Assembly (NCBI GenBank): GCA_943704495.1
Contig: CALSCR010001320.1
Coordinates: 1 to 23,764 of the forward strand
Reading direction: 5' to 3'
DNA from: Pigoraptor chileana
Lineage: Eukaryota > Opisthokonta > Filasterea
DNA length: 23,764 nucleotides
Position numbers and translations under genes: made by a program. This document shows, piece after piece, positions 1 through 15,088 of this stretch (position 1 is the stretch's first letter; each line of letters begins with the position of its first letter). The notes under the pieces were generated by a model. It worked only from the letters and a program-made list of their open reading frames with translations, did no database searches and had not been told where the DNA came from.

Positions 1-1
1 C

Positions 2-397
2 GTCGCCGCCGCTGTCAGCGCAAGTGCAGCTGCTGCCAACGCCGACTTTGCCGCCTCCGTCGCCCGTGTGTCTGCTACCAGCGTCGCACAGCAGTCTGCC
101 TCGAGCGTCGCGTCCGTCGCGTCCGTCGCATCCGTCGTCGCTGTCAGCGCAAGTGCAGCTACTGCCAACGCCGAGTTTTCGTCCTCCGTCGCCGCCCAAC
201 AGGCAGCGTCGAGTGCATCCCCCGTCGACGCAGCAACGTCCACGGCTATGGCGCCCGCCGTCTCTGCCACTGCCACGGCAGTGCCCACACCTACTGGTGC
301 TGCCCAGTCTGCCCAGGAGGAGTGGGCACAGTCCATGGGCGCGTGGCAGGATTCACTCGCCAAGTGGAAGCGCACTTCAAGTGGATGCGGGGCATAA
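2..397 (+). CDS. 3' end of an Ala/Ser/Val-rich repeat protein (partial)
   Basis: The open frame enters from the left edge and stops with TAA at 395-397, so only about 131 C-terminal residues are seen. Composition is dominated by Ala, Ser and Val. A block of about 20 residues (AVSASAAAANADF, later AVSASAATANAEF) recurs 129 nt (43 codons) apart, so the repeat keeps frame. A short triplet-like run of VAS repeats lies between the two copies. The C-terminus changes character and becomes more ordinary: it carries EEWAQSMGAWQDSLAKWKR, a probable amphipathic helix, before SGCGA and the stop. I do not recognise a family. Low-complexity Ala/Ser sequence can belong to secreted or scaffold proteins, and the missing N-terminus would decide. 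Strand and frame are supported by GC-rich third positions and in-frame repeat spacing. Confidence 0.6.
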   Translation, partial: VAAAVSASAAAANADFAASVARVSATSVAQQSASSVASVASVASVVAVSASAATANAEFSSSVAAQQAASSASPVDAATSTAMAPAVSATATAVPTPTGAAQSAQEEWAQSMGAWQDSLAKWKRTSSGCGA

Positions 398-890
398 TAT
401 GTGGATAGTGTGCACATAGTCTGCTCGCTCTTATCTGAATTGAGTTTGTGCCTTTTGCTAATAATCATCAGAGATCAATAATTATGCATAAAAGTATGTT
501 TTTGTGCTATGCGTCACGTGATGGAAAATTTGGTTGACGGTATCAAATCTGACTGTCACTGACGCAACACTGAGACTCTCATTTTACAAAAAAAAATTCC
601 AAAGAAAAAAGGAGCAATAATAAGTGTTTTACTTCGATTCGATTGGATGAAACCCCTCTTCTTGTTTCCACTCCACACACTCTCAGGCTTAGATATCCTG
701 TTGTTCGCGCTGTTTATAATAGTCTTTGGGTGTCTCTTTCGTCGCTTTAGAGTTGTGCTTTTCAGTAACCCATCTGCTGTACATGTAACAGTAACCGCAC
801 CCCACTTGTAAAAGAGGGAGGTTTCGCGTGACTTCAAAAGTGCACGATCCGCCCCAATCAATTCACGGTTTACTGTTGACTCTGAAGTGG
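398..890. other. Intergenic stretch, AT-richer, no gene seen
   Basis: This interval lies between the stop of the Ala/Ser-rich gene and the next predicted start. It is more AT-rich than its neighbours and has an A-run near 589-595. A CACGTG hexamer occurs at 515-520. Open frames here have no protein-like composition. It probably holds the 3' untranslated region of the left gene and the promoter of the right one, but no TATA-like or polyadenylation element can be assigned securely. Confidence 0.5.
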
Positions 891-914
891 ATGCAAGTGG
901 ATGCAAGTGGATGA
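885..914 (+). repeat. 10-bp tandem repeat spanning the predicted start codon
   Basis: Three copies of AAGTGGATGC-like sequence sit directly on the proposed start of the 901-2651 gene. Each copy contains an ATG (891, 901, 911). Because the unit is 10 bp, the three ATGs lie in three different frames, and only 901 matches the long frame. The other two open very short frames that end at 914 and about 952. Confidence 0.6.
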
Positions 915-2651
915 ACAACTATACGACTCGGTCTATGGCTGTGCGTTGTTAACGAGTGGCGGCGCAGTTGCGGTCACTCATTTGATGCGCAGTCGGATGT
1001 CGGAGGGAGTCGAGGACTTGGCGCGCACCCATCGTCTTCACCCCGAAGGTGATTGTCGGTTTGTTTGCTCTTTCGACATGAGTGCGTGCATCTGTGGTAC
1101 TTCGTGTGCATGTGATCGTGGGTGTGCCTGTGACTGAATGCGCACCTCGGTGTGAATAACCACATACTATTGTGTTTAAGCCCATCTTTGAGCGAAAAGT
1201 ACCAACGCATCGCTCTCCTGTGTTCCGTCGAAACGCATGTTGATTGGTCTCCTTGCATGTCATTCGTTTGGAAAGCATTGTCAATTACTCATTTTCCCCC
1301 CTTCCGCTTGTCGCGCAGACGAGGTGCTGCGCCTGGCAGCGCTCTACGGCCGCTTGAGCGTCGGCGGCGCATCCACCGGAACCTGCCGCGCCGCCTTGCT
1401 TTCGGCTGAAACACTCGCCATGGGAACCGACAGGCGGGCGCTGCGTCGTGCGTTAAGCGGCGACCCGTCGGTGTTTGTGCATCCCCGCACTAACGACGTC
1501 ACGACCGACGCGCCATCGCAAGCAGAGTCGCGTGAGGCGGCACAAATTGCATCCTCGGCGGCGTGCGCTGGCGTAAACGTCGTGAGTGCGTCTGCCGCCC
1601 TTGACGCACCCTTTGTTTGTGCGGGCATGGATGAGGCGCCACATACCGCATCATGTGCGGGGCAAGATGCGCGATGGCAGGGCGTTGATGATGTACGTTG
1701 TGGCACGGCGTCGCGTGGACGGGGGGATGGGGAACATGGGGCACAAAAGACGGAGGCCGTGGCAGAGGCATGCGCCCGGCTGTCAGTGGGCACTGATGGG
1801 CGCGACTCACCAGAACAGAATGTTGCGCAGAATGTCCTCGTGTCCAGAGACCACGTGCTGCCTCGGCCGCCTGTGCGCGCCAGTCGGAAGCGGCAGCACA
1901 CGGCCCCTTCCCCTGTTCCACTTGGGCCGGGCGACAACGAGAATGGCCATGGCGTAATCGCAAGTGCCGCCCACAGCGGCGACGTGTTTGCGCTTGGCGA
2001 CATACGCGCGGCGCTTCCTCGCGAGGAGCACGTACTGTTGGGCATGGCGCGGCGCGCGGGTGTGAGGATGGCCGCCAGTGGCAGTGCTGCCTCTGCCGCC
2101 GTGCTTGTGTCAAGTGCACCTCAGCAGCTGCGAAGAACCGTTATTCAAAGCGATCTCGTAAGGTGCGGGGGAGTGTGCTTGGGTGGCTATGTTTTGCGTG
2201 TTGCTGTGTCGTGAGGAAAATGTCAGGAATGTTGGGATTTGTGTCAGTATCTTAGGCGCTATGCCTACATCGACTCCATAGGAATATGTGAGGGAGAAAA
2301 CCCGCAACGTGTCTGTGTAATTGTTACCCGCCAACGCTATCGAGCCAAGCTGTTTGATGTGCGGAATGTGGTGTGCTTATAAGGGATGGATGTTGTGTCT
2401 GGCAATGTGTGTCACTTTGTGTTGTGCGTTGTGTGTGCTTCAGTCGCTCACCATGGTGCTCTGTTTCAATTTTACATGCCTTGCTCAGACCGCCGGCGGA
2501 ATTTTCGTACGGAGATGGAGGGCTGTCTTTTCCGACGGACGACTGTGACGAGGACGGCTCTTCGGGGTTCAGTGACGAACTCAGCTTTCTCGTGAAGCGT
2601 GTCAAGATGAGCGAGAACGACGCCGACTCGTTCATGCCGTATATTCTCTAA
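901..2651 (+). CDS. Hypothetical protein, three exons, 384 aa
   Basis: Exons 901-1048, 1319-2162 and 2489-2651 join in phase (148 + 844 + 163 nt = 385 codons with stop). Introns are GT-AG: donor GAAG|gtgatt with acceptor cgcgcag, and donor AAG|gtgcgg with acceptor ttgctcag. Across the first junction the protein reads HRLHPEDEVLRLAALYGRL. Across the second it reads SDLVRPPAEFSYG. The middle is Ala/Ser-rich and disordered-looking, with a small basic patch (RASRKRQH). The C-terminus is acidic (DDCDEDGSS) and then ends KRVKMSENDADSFMPYIL. I do not recognise a domain; the basic patch and acidic tail would fit a nuclear protein, but this is only a guess. The start is uncertain: ATG 901 is in frame, as is ATG 985. 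A terminal stop at 2649-2651 is clear. Confidence 0.65.
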
Positions 2652-3423
2652 TGTCAATGCAATGCATGCACATCGGAGATACATAATGTACATATATAAA
2701 TATTACACATACTCTCTCTCTCTCTCTCTCGCCTTGTGGAGTCCACGGGCACAGCGCCTATGACACTGACTTGAAACCTATATCGCTCTCTCTCGCCATA
2801 TTCCTGAAGTGAGCAAATGCATTGAACGTGTTATGCTTTTTCAACATAGCTTAGCGCCTTGTGGAAACTCGCTGCCTCCTCGTCATAGCGAATATGTTGT
2901 GGATCATATCGTATCTCTCTATCCAAAGTAGTGAGAAGTCCGTGACGGCAAAAGAAAGCGCCTAAGCTTAAGACTGCACTAGTGGGCTGGAATTCAGTGC
3001 CCTTCAGCCTGTGCATTTTTCCAGACCGATCCGACTGCGGCGCAGCGGAGACACACACACAGCGGCCGACACGAAACAACGAATTATCTCACATGATTGC
3101 AAAACTTAATACGGCATTGCGCAACGATTTGTCGGGTATCGAGACGGCAGGAGTACTGATGACCCTGATCAAAGAAAAGAGGCTACGTATTATATAAATA
3201 TAAATATCAAGCGCGAGTGTGAGGCAGCGTCCGCACAATGGAGAGCACACTGGTGGTGTATTTAACGGTGCAGCCCACTGGATCACTGGATTCGAGCATC
3301 AGTCGCGGTAAACGCCAATTGAAAAGACGTCATTACTCTGGCTAGTGCACAATGCCACACACGGCGGACAAAGCGCTGGCCGATGACACATACACACACG
3401 CACACACCGGCATTGCACATACA
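2652..3423. other. Convergent intergenic region with repeats and two weak small ORFs
   Basis: This region separates the 3' ends of the hypothetical gene (+) and the aldolase (-). It contains a (CT)n run at about 2711-2730 and one copy of the dispersed ~50-bp repeat at about 2734-2783. Two overlapping antiparallel small ORFs are present. One on the minus strand runs from about 3041 (after a possible acceptor gcgccgcag) to a stop at 2831 and has a protein-like stretch with HGLLTTLDREIRYDPQHI. One on the plus strand runs to a stop at 3195-3197 and has KLNTALRNDLSGIETAG. Codon use in both is less GC3-biased than in the secure genes. At most one is real, and I cannot choose between them. Confidence 0.35.
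2734..2783 (+). repeat. Dispersed ~50-bp repeat, copy A
   Basis: This copy begins with TTGTGGAGTCCACGGGCACA and ends near CTTGAAACCTATAT. It matches copies at about 14035-14085 (same strand) and, reverse-complemented, at about 4503-4553 and 12408-12458. It is preceded by a (CT)n run and followed by a CT-rich stretch. No coding potential is seen. Confidence 0.85.
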
Positions 3424-5618
3424 CTAAAGACCGGGGCCCCTACCATCGATCGGCCACACTGACTCGACGATTCCACCCCGCACACCCACAATCCAGTCGT
3501 ACAAGTTGACCGTCGGGTCGCAGTGCCCTGGAAACAAGCGGACACGGTCGCCGACTCCGAGAGAGTCAAACCACTCAGACGGACCGCTGCCGTTCTTGGC
3601 GAGGATGCCGTGCTCGTCGCCACCACAAATGTACATGACATTGTCCATGGCACGCCCGCTAAGATCAAGGACTTCGGGGGGTCCTGCATGCATGCACACG
3701 TGCGACAGTACACGAGTGAGAGAGTGTGCAGTGGACTAAATTACATAATAGTGGATACAGTTTCGTGCTTCGCGAAACGCCCGCGCGGGGAGGGCAGACT
3801 AGTAGCAGCACGGGTGTCCACGAGAACAGCCGGCACGGTCTGTACTGCAAGGGCCACATTCGCATCTGACGCAATGCGATATATCTGGCCGGGCTTGTAA
3901 GAACTCAAGTTCCACGAAACGTCCCCCTCGCAGACAAAGCACACTGCCACCACCCATGCAACAACAAATACACCTCAAACACACATGACCCTAAAACACA
4001 CGGCCTCCCTCCAGTGCCCACCAGAGTCCATGCTGTGTGCCTTTGTGCCAACATCGACGACGGCGCGCGCAGCCACAGGCCGTGACATCACGGTGGCAAG
4101 AATACTGAGGCTGGGGGCAAACTGCAGGAAGGGCTGACCACTGGCGTCCTTGTTGCGCGCATAGTCCGCATCCATGAATACATAGGAGCCGTGCACAGCG
4201 GGTCAAGGAGAACATGCCATCAAGGACAATGCGCAATTGATCGCACGAAGAAGTGGACCCGAGACTCTCGCCACTCACTCACTCAATTACACATCCACAC
4301 ACATTCACTCACACATACGCCCCCACACACATTCAAATATTCACATGCTGGCATGCACATACTTGCACACTCGCACACTCACACACACACACACACAGTA
4401 GGACAGATTATCATTTCTTCTCCAGTTTCTAGTCACCCCCACAATGTTAGCGAAAACAAACACACAAACACATACACAAATTCACACAAACAAAGAAAGA
4501 CAAATAGGATTCACGTCATTGTCTTAGGCACTGTGCCCATGGACTCCACAAAACAAACAAAGACAAGAAGGCACTGAGTGGAATGGTGGCATGCGGTGGA
4601 TATGGGTTGAATTTCGCTGAATAGACCGCTCGCGACCTCCGCCAGATACGAACCCGTGCCGCCGCCTGTTACAAAAGTGCACTCAATCCCCGCCGACGCC
4701 AGCGCTACGGTCGTCGCACGCACGTGACCGCACACGGCATCGACCACGGCGGCCCTTTCTGCGGCGGTTCTGATGTGCTGGTTCGATCTGCGAGAGAGCC
4801 ACGAGATGCGGTCAGCGAAATACACAAACAAAGACAGAGACAGAGACGGAGACAGAGACAGTGACAAAGCTATGATGAAGGGACGATAACGGGACTGTCT
4901 AGCTGTTGGCATAAAGAAGCGTTAACAGGAGCTGCGGCATCTCTCCATTTGTCCTCTATCATCTCCCGCTTCACTGTTCTCCCTGTTCAGTCACTTTGCT
5001 CTCTCTGCCTTCTCACTGCTGTGCTCGTGTATGCATGCTTGAACGCAGATGCATATGCCCCGCCCACACCCACCCGTGGTACGCCTGAAGACCTGCAAAA
5101 CAGAGGTGGGGACATGCGGCAATGGTGCGCGCGAGTGCGACGGCGGGCTCCCCGGGCTCGACGCCACAGCGCATCTGGCCCACGTCGATTTCCACGAGAG
5201 CCGCAATGCGCGTGCCAATGACTGCACACGCGTCCTCCAGGCGGAGGATGCCTTCGACGCTGTCGACGCAGATGGACACGCGGGCGGCGCGCGCCAGAGA
5301 GGCCAGGCGGAGCAGTTTCTTGGGGCACACGACCTGAGTTAGTGGCATGTGCAATGTATGCGCGCCCGCGTGTGTGTGTGTGCGTGGTGGTGTGTGTGTG
5401 TGTGCGTGTTTGTGTGCGTGTGTTTCGTGTGGTTGTGTATGTGATTATGAGTGGGTTGTTGTGAATAACACACGGTTGCAAAGTGAGGCAGGCAACATCA
5501 ACACTCTTAAACAGCCGGGGCAGCTTGTGCCCTGGTTCCGACGCACCACCATACACCACACACTTCGGCTGCGAGGGCGGCGGCGACTGTGACTGCATAC
5601 CATCGAATACCGTGACAG

Positions 5619-5671
<53 letters not shown>

Positions 5672-6569
5672 TATATATATAGACATGCAGACACGCGCAG
5701 ATACCAAACAAACCAACGACAAAAGACAATGCAAATATACGGCTACGAATCTATGGTGCAGAGGGACGAGTAGACACATGCGATGCAAACGACAGAAGCG
5801 CACCTCATTTGACAAATGGACATTGGTTACGCCCCCGGACACCATCGCCTCTGCCTCCGACACCTTCTGGCAGCACACGCCCACAGCGCCACCCATCGAA
5901 ACCTTAATGCACACACAAACATACACATACACACGCACACACACGCATCGTTTTCAGACATAGACACACACACAAACAACACGCACACATCATGCAAGCA
6001 AAATATGATGAGTGGACTCCAAACACAACACAAAGTTAGGCCACATGACAATTGTTCCATTCATTTTCCACTTTCGTTCGTTCGTGCCCCGGCAAGTTGC
6101 CCGTGGTGAGCAGATTCACAAATCGGCTTGGCTCAGAATGTTTCGCAATTACTAATGAGCATTGTTTCATTTGACGCCGGATGCGCACCTGCAGACGGGC
6201 AATGGCAGAGCACTTGTGTGCCTTTGCGTGTGGTCGGAGGGCGATGCGCTCGGCGTGACTTCCAAGCGTCGACTTCAACACTCTCACGTTGGCCTCGAGT
6301 GCATCAAGGTCAACAAGGAGAACGGGCGTTTCGACAGACGACAGCGCATCCCCGACGCATGCGGGCGCCCGCACTCCCGCCATTCTCGTGCACAGTCGGT
6401 GACTCTGCCCACCCTTGCAATTGCTTTCACTGAATCTGCGCGCGCCGAAGTGGCTTTTCTGCGCTGCTGTGATGCCGTTGCACGCACGAGTGCTTGATGG
6501 GGCAGTGTGATGGAACGCACGCACCGCCGGCCGTACACCAAATCCAACCAGAATGAATCGCAATCTCAT
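3424..6569 (-). CDS. D-threonine aldolase-family PLP enzyme, six exons
   Basis: Exons on the minus strand are about 6569-6189, 5902-5804, 5333-5074, 4787-4604, 4190-4022 and 3683-3424; all junctions keep phase. The protein is an alanine-racemase-fold, PLP-dependent enzyme. SSVETPVLLVDLDALEANV is the family N-terminus. RPHAKAHK carries the lysine expected to bind PLP. VTGGGTGSY is the phosphate-binding segment and PGSYVFMDADYA follows. The C-terminal DTA-like domain has GGDEHGIL and PGHCDPTVNLYDW, whose His-x-Asp matches the divalent-metal ligands of D-threonine aldolase and 3-hydroxy-D-aspartate aldolase; D-serine dehydratases have His-x-Cys. The likely reaction is cleavage of a D-3-hydroxyamino acid to glycine plus an aldehyde or glyoxylate. 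Starting at Met 6383 gives 388 aa, the usual family length; Met 6569 (450 aa) adds an Arg-rich stretch that could target mitochondria. Intron 4 (4603-4191) is AT-AC U12-type. Confidence 0.92.
4270..4400 (+). repeat. (CA)n-rich imperfect microsatellite
   Basis: Imperfect CACA/CACT sequence ends in a clean (AC)n run at about 4380-4397. It fills the 3' half of the aldolase U12-type intron. Confidence 0.8.
4503..4553 (-). repeat. Dispersed ~50-bp repeat, copy C
   Basis: Reverse-complemented, this copy begins GTTTTGTGGAGTCCATGGGC and ends near CGTGAATCCTAT. It differs from copies A, B and D at a few positions in the middle. It lies in the U12-type intron of the aldolase gene, about 50 nt downstream of the 5' splice site. 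Confidence 0.85.
4830..4865 (+). repeat. ACAGAG hexanucleotide repeat near an acceptor
   Basis: Tandem ACAGAG/GACAG units read as CTCTGTCTC on the aldolase sense strand, 45 to 80 nt upstream of the exon 4 acceptor. They may serve as the pyrimidine-rich part of that intron. Confidence 0.6.
5360..5440 (+). repeat. (TG)n-rich microsatellite in aldolase intron 2
   Basis: An imperfect (TG)n tract with interspersed CG and TT lies just upstream (sense direction) of the exon 3 acceptor of the aldolase gene. Confidence 0.8.
5620..5684 (+). repeat. Compound (AC)n(AT)n microsatellite
   Basis: A clean (AC)n run is followed directly by (AT)n and a short TAAATATATA tail, inside aldolase intron 2. On the gene's sense strand it reads (TA)n then (TG)n, the same order as tracts in SCOT introns. 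Confidence 0.9.
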
Positions 6570-6644
6570 TTCGAAGCTGACTTTGCAAGTGCCCGCTTCT
6601 ACATTGGCTCTGTCCTTTGATAACAGGGGCGAGTGCATTCTCTG

Positions 6645-6680
<36 letters not shown>

Positions 6681-7041
6681 GTGTACCTGGTGATGATGTC
6701 ATGGGTCACGTGGACGGTCCGTGATTGCGGCGACAATTGAGCCGGCTGTCGCCGTACCACTACAACAGCGATTGATGGGCCGCTGGGCGTCACTACAGCT
6801 TCAAATAATCAGTGTGCAGCCATGTACACGCCACCTTTGCTTTGCTGCGAATGCTCAACTCATGATGAGAACCGGCTCCACACATTATTCCGATACTTAA
6901 GGCTTGAAGCTTGGGGGAGCAGCACCCCTCAATACTGATTGCATGGAAAGCGCGCATGTACATGAGCGTTTATTGGTCGCATATTACTTTGCACGCCTCA
7001 CAGTAAGAGAGACCACTTGTTCACAGTGGCTCCGATGAGGA
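6570..7041. other. Intergenic region between two minus-strand genes
   Basis: This stretch holds the (GT)n run at 6640-6688, a CACGTG at about 6706 and otherwise unremarkable sequence. It should contain the promoter of the aldolase and the 3' untranslated region of the gene ending at 7042. I see no further exon that I can support. Confidence 0.5.
6640..6688 (+). repeat. (TG)n microsatellite upstream of the aldolase start
   Basis: A nearly perfect (GT)n run lies about 70-120 bp upstream of the possible aldolase start at 6569. It is either in the promoter or 5' untranslated region, or in an unrecognised 5' intron. Confidence 0.85.
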
Positions 7042-8312
7042 TTACGCCCCCATAATAAACAGTGTAAATCGTTGGCGACGGCTTTGGACGGCTGCACCGC
7101 GGGCAAACGGGATCCCATAGAATGCCTCCAGCGCATTCAGCTGCGGGGCGACGGGGGAGTAAACAGGACTCCAAGTTACATCCATGCCCACACGAGTTCA
7201 CTTTTTTGTTCATGCAAATTGTCGGTACTGGCAACGACATCAACACTTAGACATGTGAGTTCCACAAAAGTCAATTTAGTCTCTGTTACTCAGAGAGGAG
7301 CTGGCGCACCCCTTCATTGCCGACAGCGATAATACCTGAGCGTTTGTAAGGCCCTGCAGTTCCGTCAGGTTTTTGGGAAAGACGGCATGTGCATTCTGAG
7401 ACCCCATGTAACCTGGCACAGTGCCGATCGGAATGGCCGCACTGCCGGGTTCCTCCTGCAATGCGGCAATGCAAATGGAGCATGCAATAGGCAGGCCGTC
7501 AACTGACAACAGTCCAGCTTTAGCTGCACAATTCACGCAGCCAACTGAGAGGGAAGCATGGGCAGACGTATCAGCATCACATGATCATCAGATCGTGATT
7601 GTCAGAAACAGACTGAGACATAGCATACCCTGGGTACGGGATAAAGCTGTTCCTCGAGCTCGGGGATGTTTGGCGTATTGCCCCCCCTTATAATCAACGT
7701 GTTCCCCGTGGAGGCACGTATGGTTACTCTCATGTCGTTCATCGTCGTCGAGAGGTTGGCTATCGCCGTTGGGACGGCATTGATACCTGGATTGCCGTGC
7801 ACAGCATCCACATCTATGACAAAAGAGATGCCGCAGTCGGCGCGCAAAATTGCAGTGAGACTGACTGGTCCCGACTGTCAATATTACATTCTTACTGAGA
7901 TTTGCAAGAGCACACATAGACAAGTCAGAAGACTCTTGCCATGGCAATGAATTGCGGGAACAAGAGTGCGGTGCAGTCGGTTCGGCTACCGTGGCGCACT
8001 GACTCGGCGTGAAACTGACCGGCTGACGCATCAGATCTAAACACGCCCAAAGTCCCTCAGCCACTGAGCCCACTTGTACTTACAAGCAACACGAACTTCA
8101 GATTCGCGCGCCTGGGCATTCGCAATGATCGTGTTGAGGCCTGGCACAATCGAAGCCTGCAACTGTCCTGTGCGATAGTCCACGTCAGCCACTGAATAGG
8201 CAATGTCTGCGGCATTCGCAGGCTGCCCAGCAACTATCGCAGGGCCTACTGCAAGATGGCCATCGACAAGGATGGGAATGGACATCTTGTTGGTTGGCGG
8301 TGCTGCAGCCAT
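7042..8312 (-). CDS. Unrecognised multi-exon gene
   Basis: Supported minus-strand exons are 8312-8084, 7864 to about 7629, 7544-7336 and 7140-7042. The first begins MAAAPPTNKMSIPILVDGHL and ends at a strong donor (T|gtaagtac). The second starts after gggaccag and reads FSLTAILRADCGISF. The third carries GCVNCAAKAGLL and PIACSICIAAL, that is, CxxC pairs that could bind metal or form disulfides, and ends LTNAQ|gtatta. The last reads LNALEAFYGIPFARGA and stops TAA at 7042-7044. The junction between exons 2 and 3 is not resolved: the best donor, AGG|gtatgc at 7629, is out of phase with acceptor ctctcag at 7545. A Pro-rich exon at 8627-8495 (acceptor cccgccttgcag, residues DSAPVQPVTTDVG) joins in phase to an exon start at 8322 and may be the true N-terminus. 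I know no family for this sequence; length is about 255-305 aa. Confidence 0.6.
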
Positions 8313-8992
8313 TCTTGTAACGCTGTCTTGGGTCTCAAGTGGATCACATATAGTCGAGGCCGTGTCAGTCCAGCTGCAGCAGTTGCTCTCTCTCTTTCAC
8401 TGACCAGCATACGAGCGCATTCACCTTGTCACTCACTTCTTGACCGATATCGTTTGCTCACTGAGACTCTTCGTTACTTTGCAGTTGAATAGACCTCCCA
8501 CCAATGCCGAGGCTGCTCCTATTTCGCCTCAGTCGCCGCCGACAGTCAGCGCCGGGCGGTGGCCGGGTCGGTGTGGGCGAGGCGGCAACACCCACGTCAG
8601 TCGTGACTGGCTGAACTGGAGCCGAGTCTGCAAGGCGGGAAATCGTTTAATTGAAATTAATCAGAATTTTACCCACATTTCAAGCGACAGCCCACATTGA
8701 AGCCGACTTCAGATTGGGGCTCCCGTAGTCACGTGCCAGTCCTACACAGCTCGTCCCCAGTCATGCCGGCCGCAGTTCCTCAGAGTAGGCACACACACAC
8801 CGATACAGACACGAACACGAACAGACACACACACACACACACGCACACACACGCACTACTCAAGCACAACAACAGCGACAAAAACAGCAATAACAATCAC
8901 AACAAATTAGGCATCGCTCTGTGCCATTTTTCCTTTGAAGATCTCCTGAAGCGTGTCGCTGCTGACTCACAGCGCATTGAACCACAGCAGCG
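8313..8992. other. Head-to-head region before SCOT; possible Pro-rich exon and (CA)n
   Basis: This interval separates the unknown minus-strand gene from SCOT (+). It includes the candidate Pro-rich minus-strand exon at 8627-8495. The opposite strand of the same bases is also Pro-rich and open, so strand is not certain. A (CA)n tract lies at about 8790-8860 and a CACGTG at about 8732. The right-hand part probably serves as a shared promoter. Confidence 0.45.

Positions 8993-15088
<6,096 letters not shown>

Larger units (their letters stand above)
4191..4603 (-). other. U12-type AT-AC intron in the aldolase gene
   Basis: On the minus strand the intron opens ATATCCACC directly after the codons for Gln-Pro and ends CAC directly before Gly-Ser-Tyr. 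Joining at AT...AC gives SEIQPGSYVFMDADYA, as the family requires, in phase 0. No GT-AG pair gives that junction. TCCTTGAC at 4209-4202 matches the U12 branch-site consensus. Its branch A (4203) lies 12 nt from the last intron base, within the usual 10-16 nt. The 413-nt intron contains (CA)n sequence and one copy of the dispersed repeat. Confidence 0.9.

Noticed and set aside
1344-2045. A 233-residue minus-strand frame opposite exon 2 of the hypothetical gene
   Set aside because: The plus strand has in-phase splice junctions to flanking exons; the minus frame is its GC-rich shadow.
2734-2783. tRNA gene or tRNA-derived SINE as an explanation of the dispersed repeat
   Set aside because: Only a weak B-box-like end is seen; there is no A box, cloverleaf, tail or target-site duplication that I can identify.
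2982-3197. Small plus-strand frame ending KLNTALRNDLSGIETAG...
   Set aside because: It overlaps an equally plausible minus-strand frame, has no start in good context and no splice partners.
3741-3953. Protein-like open frame (YKPGQIYRIASDANVALAVQ) inside the last aldolase intron
   Set aside because: The aldolase junction SMDSG|PPEVLDL closes without it, and it cannot be inserted in phase with obvious splice sites; it may deserve a transcript check but is not annotated.
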